Assembly: GCA_014382695.1 (NCBI GenBank)
Contig: JACNJF010000136.1
Coordinates: 1 to 38,725, forward strand
Origin: Gammaproteobacteria bacterium
Lineage (GTDB): Bacteria > Pseudomonadota > Gammaproteobacteria > GCA-001735895
Direction: 5' to 3'
DNA: 38,725 nucleotides
The notes under the pieces are model-generated. The model was given only the letters and a program-made list of their open reading frames with translations. It made no database searches and was not told where the DNA came from. The translations under genes and the position numbers were made by a program. Positions 17,243 through 25,863 of this stretch are shown in pieces. The stretch's first letter is position 1; the number at the start of each line of letters is the position of its first letter.

Positions 17243-18449
17243 ATACATACAAGATTACTATAGCTATCCGGACCAACGTGGCCATTTTGGTAAATTTGGC
17301 GGGCTGTTCGTTGCAGAAACGCTGATGGGGCCGTTACAGGAGTTACGTGAAGCCTATGAAAAGTATGCCCAGGATGCAGACTTTCTGCGCGAATATGATG
17401 CCGATCTGAAACATTTTGTAGGTCGCCCCAGTCCGGTTTATTTTGCCGAGCGTTTAACTAGCAAGATTGGCGGTGCCCAGATCTGGTTAAAGCGTGAAGA
17501 CCTGAATCATACCGGTGCGCATAAGGTCAATAATACAGTCGGTCAGGCGCTTTTGGCTAAGCGTATGGGTAAAACCCGCATCATTGCCGAAACTGGAGCC
17601 GGTCAGCATGGCGTTGCTTCTGCTACAGTCGCCGCCCGCATGGGTCTCGAATGCGTCGTCTATATGGGTGCCGAAGATATCAAACGGCAGACGGCTAACG
17701 TTTACCGCATGAAGTTGCTGGGCGCCACAGTGGTGCCGGTAACATCCGGTTCTAAAACCCTCAAAGATGCGCTGAATGAAGCGATGCGTGACTGGGTTAC
17801 CAATATCGATGATACCTTTTATATCATTGGAACTGTTGCCGGTCCGCATCCCTATCCGGCAATGGTGCGTGATTTTCAGTCCATCATCGGTCGAGAGGCT
17901 CGCTCACAGATGCTGGAAGCGGCGGGCAAACTGCCGAATGCGCTGGTCGCCTGTGTTGGCGGTGGCTCTAACGCGATCGGTCTGTTCCATGAATTCCTGA
18001 ATGATCGTGATATTGAGCTGTATGGCGTAGAAGGTGGTGGTGATGGTATCGAAAGCGGTCGCCATGCGGCTCCGTTGAGTGCCGGCGTGCCAGGCGTACT
18101 GCATGGCAATCGCACCTATCTAATGACCGATAAAGATGGTCAGATTATAGAAACACACTGTATTTCGGCTGGTCTGGACTATCCGGGTGTAGGCCCCGAG
18201 CATGCCTGGTTAAAAGAAACTGGACGTGCAATCTATACCTCGATTACCGATAAAGAAGCGTTAGTTGCATTCCATGAACTGACCCGAATGGAAGGCATTA
18301 TTCCTGCACTCGAATCTTCGCATGCGATAGCCTATGCCACCAGGCTGGCCAGGGATAAATCACCCGATGAGATCATACTGGTCAATTTATCGGGTCGTGG
18401 TGACAAGGATATACATACCGTTGCCGAACTGGAGGGTATTACCGTATGA
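17223..18449 (+). CDS. trpB: Tryptophan synthase, beta chain
   Basis: A 408-residue PLP enzyme that joins indole and serine to tryptophan. The PLP-binding Lys101 is in GAHKVNN (98-104). [14 protein letters not shown] near the start, AETGAGQHG and the phosphate-binding VGGGSNAIG are family hallmarks. The GTG start is supported by AAAGAGG 7-8 nt upstream, and lies inside the end of trpF. Its stop overlaps the trpA ATG (ATGA), consistent with equal synthesis of the two subunits that tunnel indole. Confidence 0.98.
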   Translation: MSTVSTEYIQDYYSYPDQRGHFGKFGGLFVAETLMGPLQELREAYEKYAQDADFLREYDADLKHFVGRPSPVYFAERLTSKIGGAQIWLKREDLNHTGAHKVNNTVGQALLAKRMGKTRIIAETGAGQHGVASATVAARMGLECVVYMGAEDIKRQTANVYRMKLLGATVVPVTSGSKTLKDALNEAMRDWVTNIDDTFYIIGTVAGPHPYPAMVRDFQSIIGREARSQMLEAAGKLPNALVACVGGGSNAIGLFHEFLNDRDIELYGVEGGGDGIESGRHAAPLSAGVPGVLHGNRTYLMTDKDGQIIETHCISAGLDYPGVGPEHAWLKETGRAIYTSITDKEALVAFHELTRMEGIIPALESSHAIAYATRLARDKSPDEIILVNLSGRGDKDIHTVAELEGITV

Positions 18450-19261
18450 GTCGATTAAAAACGCTGTTTGATGCGCTCAGGCAAAAAAAAATAAAAGCGT
18501 TGATTCCCTTCATTACTGCGGGTGACCCTCAACCTGATTTCACCGTCACCCTGATGCATGCAATGGTTACGGCTGGAGCATCCATTATTGAGCTGGGGGT
18601 GCCATTTTCAGATCCGATGGCGGATGGCCCGGTGATTCAGGCAGCGGATGAGCGTGCTCTGCTACACCATGTCAGCCTGCTGGATGTAATCGAAATGGTG
18701 AAACAGTTCCGGCGGGATGATGTGCAAACCCCTGTGGTTCTGATGGGCTACCTGAATCCGATTGAAATCCTGGGATATCAGCGGTTTGCAGAACTCGCCT
18801 CGGCAGCTGGTATTGACGGTGTTCTGATCGTAGATATGCCGCCAGAAGAAGCCGAAGAATTTACTGCATTAATGACCCAGAACTCGATCAATACTATCTT
18901 TCTGATTTCACCCACGACAAGTGCAAAGCGGATCGAAAAAATTTGCCAGTTTGCTTCCGGCTACCTGTATTATGTGTCACTCAAAGGTGTGACCGGAGCG
19001 AATACGCTGGACGTCGATTCGGTAGCCCGAAAATTAACTGAGATCCGTTCTATCACTGATTTGCCAGTTGGTGTAGGCTTTGGAATTAAAGATGGGGAAA
19101 CTGCCCAGGCGGTATCCAGAGTGGCCGATGCGGTGGTTGTAGGTTCTGCACTGGTCAAAAAAATGGCTAAATATCAGAACGATCAGGATCTGATGAATCA
19201 AAAAGTGTCGGGCATCCTGCGCGAAATGCGCAGCATGATGGATGCGGTATCGGAAAACTAA
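18446..19261 (+). CDS. trpA: Tryptophan synthase, alpha chain
   Basis: A 271-residue TIM-barrel enzyme that cleaves indole-3-glycerol phosphate to indole and glyceraldehyde 3-phosphate, passing indole to TrpB. Catalytic Glu49 and Asp60 are present in [16 protein letters not shown] (47-62). PFITAGDP (21-28) and the phosphate-binding GFGIKDGE and VVGSALV segments are in place. It overlaps trpB by 4 nt. The trpEGDC genes are not in the window, so the trp pathway is split on this chromosome. Confidence 0.98.
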   Translation: MSRLKTLFDALRQKKIKALIPFITAGDPQPDFTVTLMHAMVTAGASIIELGVPFSDPMADGPVIQAADERALLHHVSLLDVIEMVKQFRRDDVQTPVVLMGYLNPIEILGYQRFAELASAAGIDGVLIVDMPPEEAEEFTALMTQNSINTIFLISPTTSAKRIEKICQFASGYLYYVSLKGVTGANTLDVDSVARKLTEIRSITDLPVGVGFGIKDGETAQAVSRVADAVVVGSALVKKMAKYQNDQDLMNQKVSGILREMRSMMDAVSEN

Positions 19262-19288
19262 TTTAATACTTTAAATACAGATATATCT

Positions 19289-20149
19289 ATGAGCTGGTTC
19301 GAAAAATTACTACCTTCAATTCGCCCGAGTAGCAGTAGCGATAAAAAGAATGTGCCGGAAGGGCTGTGGGCCAAATGTAATAACTGCGATGCGATAATTT
19401 ATCGCGCCGAGCTGGAACGTAATCAGGACGTTTGTACCAAATGCGACCATCATATGCGTCAGCCTGCGCGACGTCGGCTGTCGCAGTTTCTGGATAAGGA
19501 AAATAGAATCGAGATAGCCGCCAATATCGAGGCGGAAGATATCCTCAAATTCAAAGATGATAAAAAATACCGCGATCGACTCGCCGCCGCACAGAAAAGT
19601 ACTGGCGAAAAGGATGCGATGGTGGTGATGAAAGGCTCTGTTAAAGGCGTAGAACTGGTTGCTGCGGCTTTTGAGTTTCGCTTTATGGGCGGTTCAATGG
19701 GTTCAGTGGTTGGGGAAAAATTTGTACAGGCGGTAAATACCTGTCTGGACAATAATATACCGCTGGTATGTTTTTCCGCCAGTGGTGGCGCGCGTATGCA
19801 GGAAGCTCTGATATCGCTGTTTCAGATGGCGAAAACCAGTGCTGCATTAACCCGTCTGTCACGCCGTGGTCTGCCATTTATTTCAATTCTTACGGATCCA
19901 ACCATGGGCGGTGTTTCTGCCAGTTTTGCGATGCTGGGGGATATCCACATCGCGGAGCCCAAGGCATTGATTGGTTTTGCCGGTCCCCGCGTTATCGAGC
20001 AAACGGTTCGAGAGCAATTGCCCAAAGGCTTTCAGCGTAGCGAGTTTTTACTCGATCATGGTGCTATCGACATGATTGTCGACCGGCGTGAAATGCGTGA
20101 TAAGGTCAGCTCGCTGTGCAGTATGTTGATGAATAAACCCGCACCCTGA
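19289..20149 (+). CDS. accD: Acetyl-CoA carboxylase carboxyltransferase, beta subunit
   Basis: A 286-residue subunit that, with AccA, moves the carboxyl group from biotin to acetyl-CoA, starting fatty acid synthesis. The N-terminal zinc ribbon has Cys30, Cys33, Cys49 and Cys52 (KCNNC and CTKC). The crotonase-like core includes [25 protein letters not shown] and [12 protein letters not shown]. Length is normal. Placement between trpA and folC is the common gammaproteobacterial arrangement. Confidence 0.98.
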   Translation: MSWFEKLLPSIRPSSSSDKKNVPEGLWAKCNNCDAIIYRAELERNQDVCTKCDHHMRQPARRRLSQFLDKENRIEIAANIEAEDILKFKDDKKYRDRLAAAQKSTGEKDAMVVMKGSVKGVELVAAAFEFRFMGGSMGSVVGEKFVQAVNTCLDNNIPLVCFSASGGARMQEALISLFQMAKTSAALTRLSRRGLPFISILTDPTMGGVSASFAMLGDIHIAEPKALIGFAGPRVIEQTVREQLPKGFQRSEFLLDHGAIDMIVDRREMRDKVSSLCSMLMNKPAP

Positions 20150-20152
20150 TCC

Positions 20153-20341
20153 ATGTTTCTACAGGCGTCCAGTCTCATTCTGTTAGCACTGGGAATCTTC
20201 GTATTTGTCTATGTGGGTCATGTGATGGCCCGCAAGAAAGGCCTCAATCCAAGGTTCTGGGGTGTCATGGGTGGCCTGCTGGGTCCTCTGGTGATACCAC
20301 TCATTCTATTCTCTAAACCCCACAAAAAGAATTCAGAATAA
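20153..20341 (+). CDS. Small hydrophobic membrane protein of unknown function
   Basis: A 62-residue protein starting 3 nt after accD. It has two hydrophobic stretches, ILLALGIFVFVYVGHVM (about 8-25) and FWGVMGGLLGPLVIPLILF (35-53), joined by a positively charged turn (ARKKGLNPR) and ending with a basic tail. The glycine- and proline-containing second helix resembles other short membrane proteins, but I recognise no family. Its ribosome site is weak, so it may depend on translation of accD. Tight position and well-formed topology suggest a real gene. Confidence 0.6.
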   Translation: MFLQASSLILLALGIFVFVYVGHVMARKKGLNPRFWGVMGGLLGPLVIPLILFSKPHKKNSE

Positions 20342-20395
20342 TACGGCGATGGTCTGTTCATCTTATCCGGAATGGCTGTGCGGAGTAAAAGATTG

Positions 20396-21652
20396 ATGCG
20401 TTTTGAAACCCTGCAGGGCTGGCTTGACTGGCAGCAAGGTCTGCACCCGAAAAACATTGAGCTGGGGCTTGAGCGTGTACAGCAGGTCTACCGGCGATTT
20501 CAGACCGGTCGAATTGCAGGCAAGGTTATTACGGTCGCCGGTACTAACGGTAAAGGCTCCACCGTCGCTTATTATGAAACCTGGCTGAAGCACGCCGGTT
20601 ATAAAGTGGCCAGTTATACCTCTCCCCATCTTCTGCTTTACAACGAACGCATCAAACTGGATCTCGCAACGGTTTCCGATCAAAGCCTGTGTCAGGCATT
20701 TTCGGTTGTGGATGAGGCGCGTGGGGATATTTCACTCACCTATTTTGAGTTTGGTACGCTGGCCGCGTTATATCTGATCAGTCAGTTCCAGCCGGATGTG
20801 GCGATTCTGGAGGTCGGGCTTGGCGGTCGTCTGGATGCGGTCAATATCATTGATGCGGATCTGGCTCATCTGACCCCGATCGGGCTCGATCACCAGGACT
20901 GGCTGGGGCACACGGTCGATTTAATCGGGCGTGAGAAAGCCGGTATTCTGCGGCCTCAGGGGATGGCGGTCTGTAACTGCCCTGAACCTCCAGCGAGTGT
21001 CGTTGAACAGCTGCAGCGACTGCACTGTGACTACCTGATGTTTGGGCGGGACTATCAATACCAGCGGGTGAGCCATAATATCGTTTGCTGGAGCAGTAAA
21101 AAACGTCAGTTAAATATCAGCGTACCTTTAACCGGCGAACACCAGGCATTGAACCTGAGTGGGGTAGTGGCTGGCTTAGAACAGCTGGGTTTTCTGGAAG
21201 GGAAAGACGACGTTGCCCTGAGTGCAGGATTTGCTGCGGTCAAATGTGATGGACGCTTCCAGAAAGTCGAAAGTGCTTATCCGTTTCAGCTGTATCTGGA
21301 TGTTGGGCATAATCAAGATGCCGCCAGAGTGCTGAGCCAGACCCTGAGAGACTTAAAGCCAGCGGGACGGGTGTATCTGTTACTGGGTATGCTGGACGAT
21401 AAAAACCCGCTCACGTTTACTGCTGAACTGGCCTCTGTGGTTGATGAGTGGTGGTTGCTCGGACTGGACGGTGACAGGGGTATGTCGGCGTCTCGACTGG
21501 CGCAGAAAATTGATGGGCTGGCAGGCGTTACGCACCAGTTTGATTCGGCCGCAAACGCCTTGCGGGATGCCGTGTCAATCCTCAAAAATCAGGATATACT
21601 GCTGGTCACCGGATCTTTCAGAACGGTTGAAGCCGTGGCTTCAATACTTTAG
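20396..21652 (+). CDS. folC: Folylpolyglutamate synthase / dihydrofolate synthase
   Basis: A 418-residue Mur-ligase-like ATP enzyme that makes dihydrofolate and adds glutamates to folates. The P-loop is AGTNGKGST (48-56). SPHLLLYNERIK follows, and the Mur-ligase segment LEVGLGGRLDAVN and DHQDWLG are typical. The C-terminal domain includes DVGHNQDAA. An upstream ATG at 20372 would add eight residues without a properly spaced ribosome site; GGAG at 20382-20385 serves the ATG at 20396. Confidence 0.96.
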   Translation: MRFETLQGWLDWQQGLHPKNIELGLERVQQVYRRFQTGRIAGKVITVAGTNGKGSTVAYYETWLKHAGYKVASYTSPHLLLYNERIKLDLATVSDQSLCQAFSVVDEARGDISLTYFEFGTLAALYLISQFQPDVAILEVGLGGRLDAVNIIDADLAHLTPIGLDHQDWLGHTVDLIGREKAGILRPQGMAVCNCPEPPASVVEQLQRLHCDYLMFGRDYQYQRVSHNIVCWSSKKRQLNISVPLTGEHQALNLSGVVAGLEQLGFLEGKDDVALSAGFAAVKCDGRFQKVESAYPFQLYLDVGHNQDAARVLSQTLRDLKPAGRVYLLLGMLDDKNPLTFTAELASVVDEWWLLGLDGDRGMSASRLAQKIDGLAGVTHQFDSAANALRDAVSILKNQDILLVTGSFRTVEAVASIL

Positions 21653-21684
21653 TTTTACCCAACCGATTTAGAATTCAGTAAAAA

Positions 21685-22353
21685 ATGGATCAGCAATTAA
21701 AGCAGCGACTGGTAGGTGCAGCAGTCATTTTCTCTCTAGCAGTGATTTTTCTTCCGATGTTGCTGGATGGCTCCGGAAGTCGCAATAAGACGCTCAAAAA
21801 TGACATGCCACCTGCGCCGGATATCGGCTCTTATGAACTGGTGGAAGAAAAAGTTATTGAGCTTAAACGCAAGGCAGAAAAACTACCCCCTCTGGAACCG
21901 CTGATTGTCGATGAGGTGAGTGATCCTCCGGATATCCAGATTGCGCCAGCATCGGTTGAAGCTGAAACAGTCGTTAAAGCGGTGGTCGAAAAGGTGGTCG
22001 AAGTGAAACTTAAACCGCTCGTGTCAAAGCCGCCAGCTGCCGCTGAAACAGTCGTGGAACCGGTAGTAGAGCTTAAAGTGCCCGAAGTCATCGCCAGTAA
22101 ACAGACGGGGGGCGAAAGCTGGGTGATTCAACTGGGCAGCTTTAGCGATAAAGACAAGGCCTATTCGTTGCGCGACCGAATGAAGAAGTCCAGTTTTGGT
22201 CCTGTTTTCACTGAAAAATTTCGCCATAATGGCATTCTCAGTTACCGGGTTCGAATTGGTCCTTTTATATCCAGGGATAGTGCCAGTGTGATTAAAAATA
22301 AGGTCGCTGCCAAATACAATATTAAAGGCATCGTGATGCCTTTTGAACAGTAG
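21685..22353 (+). CDS. dedD: DedD-like SPOR-domain cell division protein
   Basis: A 222-residue bitopic membrane protein. The N-terminus has a short cytoplasmic tail and one membrane helix (about 10-28, GAAVIFSLAVIFLPMLL). A variable Val-, Glu- and Pro-rich periplasmic linker (about 55-135) follows. The C-terminal SPOR domain (about 145-222) begins WVIQLGSFSDKDKA and includes SYRVRIGPF; it binds denuded septal peptidoglycan. folC-dedD-cvpA-purF is the conserved gene order. Confidence 0.93.
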   Translation: MDQQLKQRLVGAAVIFSLAVIFLPMLLDGSGSRNKTLKNDMPPAPDIGSYELVEEKVIELKRKAEKLPPLEPLIVDEVSDPPDIQIAPASVEAETVVKAVVEKVVEVKLKPLVSKPPAAAETVVEPVVELKVPEVIASKQTGGESWVIQLGSFSDKDKAYSLRDRMKKSSFGPVFTEKFRHNGILSYRVRIGPFISRDSASVIKNKVAAKYNIKGIVMPFEQ

Positions 22354-22489
22354 TGTTGCTGTTATCCTGCATGCCATGGTTTTAATCCAGTGCATGTATC
22401 TACCAACAGTCGTTCAGATTTCACTATTCCATAGTGTTAGTTTAAGGCTGCGTGTTAAAATATCCGATTTGATCTGTTAGGGGAATTGA

Positions 22490-22978
22490 ATGGCCTGGTT
22501 TGATATTGCTATTTTGGCAGTAATCCTGATTTCTACGTTAATTAGTCTGGTGCGCGGGTTCGTCAAGGAATCGATTTCTTTAGCGACCTGGATAATCGCG
22601 GGTTTTATCGCCATTACCTATTATCTGGTATTGTCTGATTACCTGCTGCCCTATATCGACTCACCCACCATCAGTCAGGCGGCAGCTTTCGCAACATTGT
22701 TCATTTCAACTCTGATCGTCGGCGCCATTATCAATTATATGGTTAGCCAGCTGGTTTCAAAAACTGGCCTGAGCGGAACCGACAAGATGCTGGGAATGAT
22801 TTTTGGTGCTGCGCGCGGCGTGCTCATCATTTCGATGATCGTGCTGTTTGCAGGGTTAACGCCGATGCCTTCTGAAAGCTGGTGGCAGCAATCGATTATG
22901 GTTGAGCACTTCAGAGAAATAGCGCTCTGGATTCAGGAGTGGATGCCACAGGATCTGGCTGGTCGATTTAAGTTCTAG
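22490..22978 (+). CDS. cvpA: CvpA-family membrane protein
   Basis: A 162-residue inner-membrane protein with four hydrophobic segments (about 4-22, 28-48, 62-83 and 100-122). RGFVKESISLATW after helix 1 and DKMLGMIFGAARG before helix 4 are the CvpA signatures. In E. coli it is needed for colicin V production and influences envelope stress; the exact role is open. It lies 44 nt before purF, with which it is commonly cotranscribed. GGGGAATTG upstream of the ATG supplies a ribosome site. Confidence 0.95.
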   Translation: MAWFDIAILAVILISTLISLVRGFVKESISLATWIIAGFIAITYYLVLSDYLLPYIDSPTISQAAAFATLFISTLIVGAIINYMVSQLVSKTGLSGTDKMLGMIFGAARGVLIISMIVLFAGLTPMPSESWWQQSIMVEHFREIALWIQEWMPQDLAGRFKF

Positions 22979-23022
22979 AGCACTGGAAAGTGATCTTTTC
23001 ATCCCTATAAAGAGTTGATTCA

Positions 23023-24534
23023 ATGTGTGGAATAATTGGTATTGTAAGTAAGCAACCGGTCGCCCAGGTTATCTATGATGGCTTACTGGTGTTACAGCAT
23101 CGTGGTCAGGATGCCGCAGGTATGGTGATCTGTGATAACAATAAATTACATCTGCGCAAGGACAATGGTCAGGTGAGTGATGTGTTCCAGACCCGTCATA
23201 TGGTCAAGTTGACCGGTAATATGGGTATAGGGCATGTGCGTTATCCAACGGCCGGCTGTTCTTCTTCTGCCGAGGCCCAGCCTTTCTACGTAAACTCTCC
23301 CTACGGTATTTCACTTGCGCATAATGGAAACCTGACCAATGTAGAGAAGCTAAAAGCCGATCTCTACGCGGAGGATTTACGTCATATCAATACCGAGTCG
23401 GACTCCGAAGTGCTGTTGAATGTACTGGCACATGAGTTACATATCTGTGCCAGTCTTAAACTCGAAGTCGATGATATTTTTAAGGCGGTAAAATCCACCC
23501 ATAAACGACTGGAGGGTGCCTACGCGGTCGTTGCGCTGATTACCGGCAAGGGTATTCTGGCTTTCCGTGACCCCTGTGGTATTCGTCCGGTGGTTTACGG
23601 GAAACGTCAGACCGACAGTGGTGTTGATTACATGGTGGCCTCCGAGTCGGTAGCCCTGCAGACTTCTGGGTTTGATCTGGTGGCAGATCTGAAGCCGGGT
23701 GAAGCCATTTTTATCGATAAAGAGTCGAATGTGCATCTCCGGCAATGCGCAGAGAACAGCCGTCTTTCACCCTGTATTTTCGAGCATGTGTATATGGCCC
23801 GGCCGGATTCCGTGATCGATGATATCTACGTCTATAAAGCGCGCCTCAGAATGGGCGTGAAGCTGGCACAAAAAATACTCAGGGAAAGACCGGATCACGA
23901 TATCGATGTGGTGATTCCGATACCGGATACCAGTCGACCTTCTGCGATGGAGCTGGCGTTTCATCTGGGGGTGAAGTTTAGAGAAGGCTTCATCAAAAAC
24001 CGCTATATCGGTCGAACCTTTATTATGCCCGGTCAGGTGCAGCGCGCACGTTCGGTCAGGCGCAAGCTGAATCCAATTGAAATAGAGTTTAAAGGTAAGA
24101 ATGTGCTGCTGGTGGATGATTCCATTGTGCGCGGAACGACCTCTCAGCAGATTATCGAGATGGCGCGCGATGCAGGCGCTAACAAGGTCTATATGGCATC
24201 GGCCGCTCCTGCAGTGCGTTTCCCGAATGTGTACGGCATCGATATGCCGGCGGTTGAAGAGTTGATCGCGCATAATCGTAGCGATCAGGAAGTGGGTGAG
24301 TTAATCGGCGCGGACTGGATCATTTACCAGGATCTGGCTGATTTGATTGCTGCGGTGCAAAAGGGCAATCCAAAGATCACCGAGTTTGATTGCTCCTGTT
24401 TTAATGGCCGCTATGTGACCAATACGGTGAGTATTGAGTACCTGGATAAAATCAAGGCAACTCGGAATGACTCTGCCAAGAATCAATCCGAAGCTCAGCT
24501 GGTGGCCGGTATGGATTTACATAATAATGCCTGA
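23023..24534 (+). CDS. purF: Amidophosphoribosyltransferase
   Basis: A 503-residue enzyme for the first committed step of purine synthesis: glutamine and PRPP to phosphoribosylamine. The N-terminal glutaminase nucleophile is Cys2 (MCGIIGIV), exposed once the Met is removed. RHRGQDAAG-type [10 protein letters not shown] follows. The phosphoribosyltransferase signature [13 protein letters not shown] is at about 361-373. No propeptide and no iron-sulfur cysteines: the E. coli-type enzyme. No PUR box was identified upstream. Confidence 0.98.
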   Translation: MCGIIGIVSKQPVAQVIYDGLLVLQHRGQDAAGMVICDNNKLHLRKDNGQVSDVFQTRHMVKLTGNMGIGHVRYPTAGCSSSAEAQPFYVNSPYGISLAHNGNLTNVEKLKADLYAEDLRHINTESDSEVLLNVLAHELHICASLKLEVDDIFKAVKSTHKRLEGAYAVVALITGKGILAFRDPCGIRPVVYGKRQTDSGVDYMVASESVALQTSGFDLVADLKPGEAIFIDKESNVHLRQCAENSRLSPCIFEHVYMARPDSVIDDIYVYKARLRMGVKLAQKILRERPDHDIDVVIPIPDTSRPSAMELAFHLGVKFREGFIKNRYIGRTFIMPGQVQRARSVRRKLNPIEIEFKGKNVLLVDDSIVRGTTSQQIIEMARDAGANKVYMASAAPAVRFPNVYGIDMPAVEELIAHNRSDQEVGELIGADWIIYQDLADLIAAVQKGNPKITEFDCSCFNGRYVTNTVSIEYLDKIKATRNDSAKNQSEAQLVAGMDLHNNA

Positions 24535-24552
24535 TGCTGGAAGCTGAGGCTA

Positions 24553-25098
24553 ATGCTCTGGCATTCAATTCAACACAAACTGGCTGATATTGATAATTCT
24601 CAGTTTTCAGTCGCTAATAATCGGCCGGTCGTTTATATCGACACCCAGCATCAGTTACTTTGCTGTGTTTCTGAACGGGATAGTGTCACTCAGTATTATC
24701 CGGTGTCGACCTCGCGTTTCGGGCTTGGTCAGCAACAGGGTAGTTTCAAGACACCGGGTGGAATTCACCGGATCGCGCAGAAGATTGGTGCCGATGAACC
24801 GCTCGGTCGTGTATTTAAGTCACGTGTACCGGCTGATGACATCTGTCTTGCGGAAGATTTTAGCGCGGAAGACGACGATGTAATTACCAGTCGCATCCTG
24901 TGGCTGGAAGGTCTGCAGCCGGGCTTAAATCGTGGTGCAGAAGTCGATACCTATCAGCGCTATATCTATATTCATGGTACGGCCGATGAAGCGCATATTG
25001 GCCAACCGGCTTCCATCGGTTGTATCCGGATGCGTAATATGGATGTGATAAGTCTGTTTGATCTGCTTGAGGTTGGTGATCTGGTCGTCATTGAGTAA
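24553..25098 (+). CDS. YkuD-family L,D-transpeptidase without a signal peptide
   Basis: A 181-residue protein whose C-terminal half is a YkuD domain. The catalytic motif has His141 (HGT) and Cys157 with Arg159 (SIGCIRM). The N-terminal strands VVYIDTQHQLLC and the YYPVSTSRFG and FKTPGG segments fit the fold. L,D-transpeptidases form 3-3 cross-links in peptidoglycan or attach proteins to it, from the periplasm. Here no signal peptide or membrane segment is visible at the N-terminus (MLWHSIQHKLADID), so export is unexplained. It follows purF after 18 nt, with GAGG before the ATG. Confidence 0.87.
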   Translation: MLWHSIQHKLADIDNSQFSVANNRPVVYIDTQHQLLCCVSERDSVTQYYPVSTSRFGLGQQQGSFKTPGGIHRIAQKIGADEPLGRVFKSRVPADDICLAEDFSAEDDDVITSRILWLEGLQPGLNRGAEVDTYQRYIYIHGTADEAHIGQPASIGCIRMRNMDVISLFDLLEVGDLVVIE

Positions 25099-25147
25099 TT
25101 TCCCTTTATTACCTGGAATAAGGTCTCGCCTGATTACAGCTACGCTC

Positions 25148-25169
25148 TAAAGTCTGCTAAAATCTGCCC
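25148..25169 (+). promoter_or_regulatory. Weak sigma-70 promoter candidate of the yqhA-like gene
   Basis: TAAAAT lies in the sequence CTGCTAAAATCTG shortly before the yqhA-like start, with TTACAG about 18 nt upstream. The -10 matches five of six positions and the -35 four of six. The limits given are approximate. Confidence 0.35.
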
Positions 25170-25189
25170 AGTTTTTATCAAGGTGGTGT

Positions 25190-25687
25190 ATGGAAAAATT
25201 TGTAGAATCGATATTTTATGCAAGCCGCTGGCTATTGGCGCCGGTTTATTTTGGTCTTTCTCTGGGGCTGATACTGCTAACATTGAAATTTTTTCAGGAA
25301 GTCGTGCATATCCTGCCGCTGGTGTTTACCTCTTCCGAAGCCGATCTTGTGTTGGTGGTTTTATCCTTGATCGATCTGTCACTGGTGGGTGGTTTACTGG
25401 TGATGGTGATGTTTAGCGGTTATGAAAACTTTGTATCACGAATCGATCTACACGAGTCTACCGACAAGCTGTCCTGGCTGGGTAAGCTCGACTCCGGTAG
25501 TTTGAAACAGAAAGTAGCGGCATCGATTGTGGCCATCTCTTCCATTCATCTGTTGAAGGTCTTCATGAACGCCCAGCAGGTGGATAATGATAAGTTGATG
25601 TGGTACGTGATTATTCATATGACCTTCGTGTTGTCGGCTATTGGCATGGCGGCGGTGGATAAAATGAATGTGAAACACTATTCCTGA
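25190..25687 (+). CDS. YqhA/UPF0114-family membrane protein
   Basis: A 165-residue inner-membrane protein (TIGR00645 family) with about four hydrophobic segments (8-30, 54-78, 105-125 and 137-155). [14 protein letters not shown]-type [16 protein letters not shown] at the N-terminus and [13 protein letters not shown] after helix 2 are diagnostic, as is the [16 protein letters not shown] stretch. The function is unknown. AAGGTGG before the ATG is the ribosome site. The gene ends 52 nt before the metZ riboswitch, and appears to be its own transcription unit. Confidence 0.92.
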   Translation: MEKFVESIFYASRWLLAPVYFGLSLGLILLTLKFFQEVVHILPLVFTSSEADLVLVVLSLIDLSLVGGLLVMVMFSGYENFVSRIDLHESTDKLSWLGKLDSGSLKQKVAASIVAISSIHLLKVFMNAQQVDNDKLMWYVIIHMTFVLSAIGMAAVDKMNVKHYS

Positions 25688-25693
25688 TAGTAA

Positions 25694-25722
25694 TTGACAG
25701 CCTTTACTCTAAACTTTACTGT
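25694..25722 (+). promoter_or_regulatory. Candidate sigma-70 promoter driving the metZ leader
   Basis: TTGACA (25694-25699) and, after 17 nt, TACTGT (25717-25722). The -35 is perfect and the -10 retains only the key T, A and final T. Transcription would start near 25729, about ten nt before the riboswitch, which is the expected geometry. Confidence 0.5.
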
Positions 25723-25738
25723 TTTGAAAATAAGAAGT

Positions 25739-25796
25739 ACGCGCTGATTTGTTTCTCGGCTTGCAGGCGCATTATAAGTATTGCTAAAGAGGGGGG
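25739..25796 (+). promoter_or_regulatory. SAM-II riboswitch in the metZ leader
   Basis: The stretch contains, in order, the conserved parts of the SAM-II aptamer. P1 is GCGCT (25741-25745) with GGCGC (25766-25770). Loop 1 begins GATTT (25746-25750), whose uridines bind SAM and form triples. TTGCA (25761-25765) closes the loop, ATAA is at 25774-25777, and the 3' strand is GCTAAAGAGG (25783-25792). The pseudoknot can form from CTC with GAG, TT with AA and GC with GC. SAM-II elements control methionine genes such as metZ, metX and metA, mostly in alphaproteobacteria. Here the G-rich 3' strand is some 70 nt from the metZ ATG. Identification was by eye against the remembered consensus. Confidence 0.87.
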
Positions 25797-25857
25797 TTAG
25801 GCGCTGACGCCAGACCAGCAGTTTTATCTGCACCCTCCCGAGCTTATTTTTTTGGGG
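25791..25857 (+). promoter_or_regulatory. Probable expression platform between riboswitch and metZ
   Basis: GGGGGGT (25791-25797) can pair with ACCCTCC (25832-25838; one G-U). Inside lie two small hairpins, GGCG-CTGA-CGCC (25800-25811) and GCAG-TTTTAT-CTGC (25818-25831), giving a three-way junction. The C-tract CCCTCCC (25833-25839) can instead pair with GGGG (25854-25857), the metZ ribosome site. The two pairings exclude each other. A 7-T run (25847-25853) follows the stem but only after 8 nt, so an intrinsic terminator is unlikely. Confidence 0.5.
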
Positions 25858-25863
25858 AATATT

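Noticed and set aside
23767-24273. 168-residue minus-strand frame inside purF
   Set aside because: Antisense to a secure gene, with histidine- and arginine-rich low-information sequence.
25791-25853. Intrinsic terminator in the metZ leader (G/C stem and 7-T run)
   Set aside because: The T-run begins about 8 nt after the stem and the stem encloses two other hairpins, so canonical termination is unlikely; kept only as part of the expression platform.
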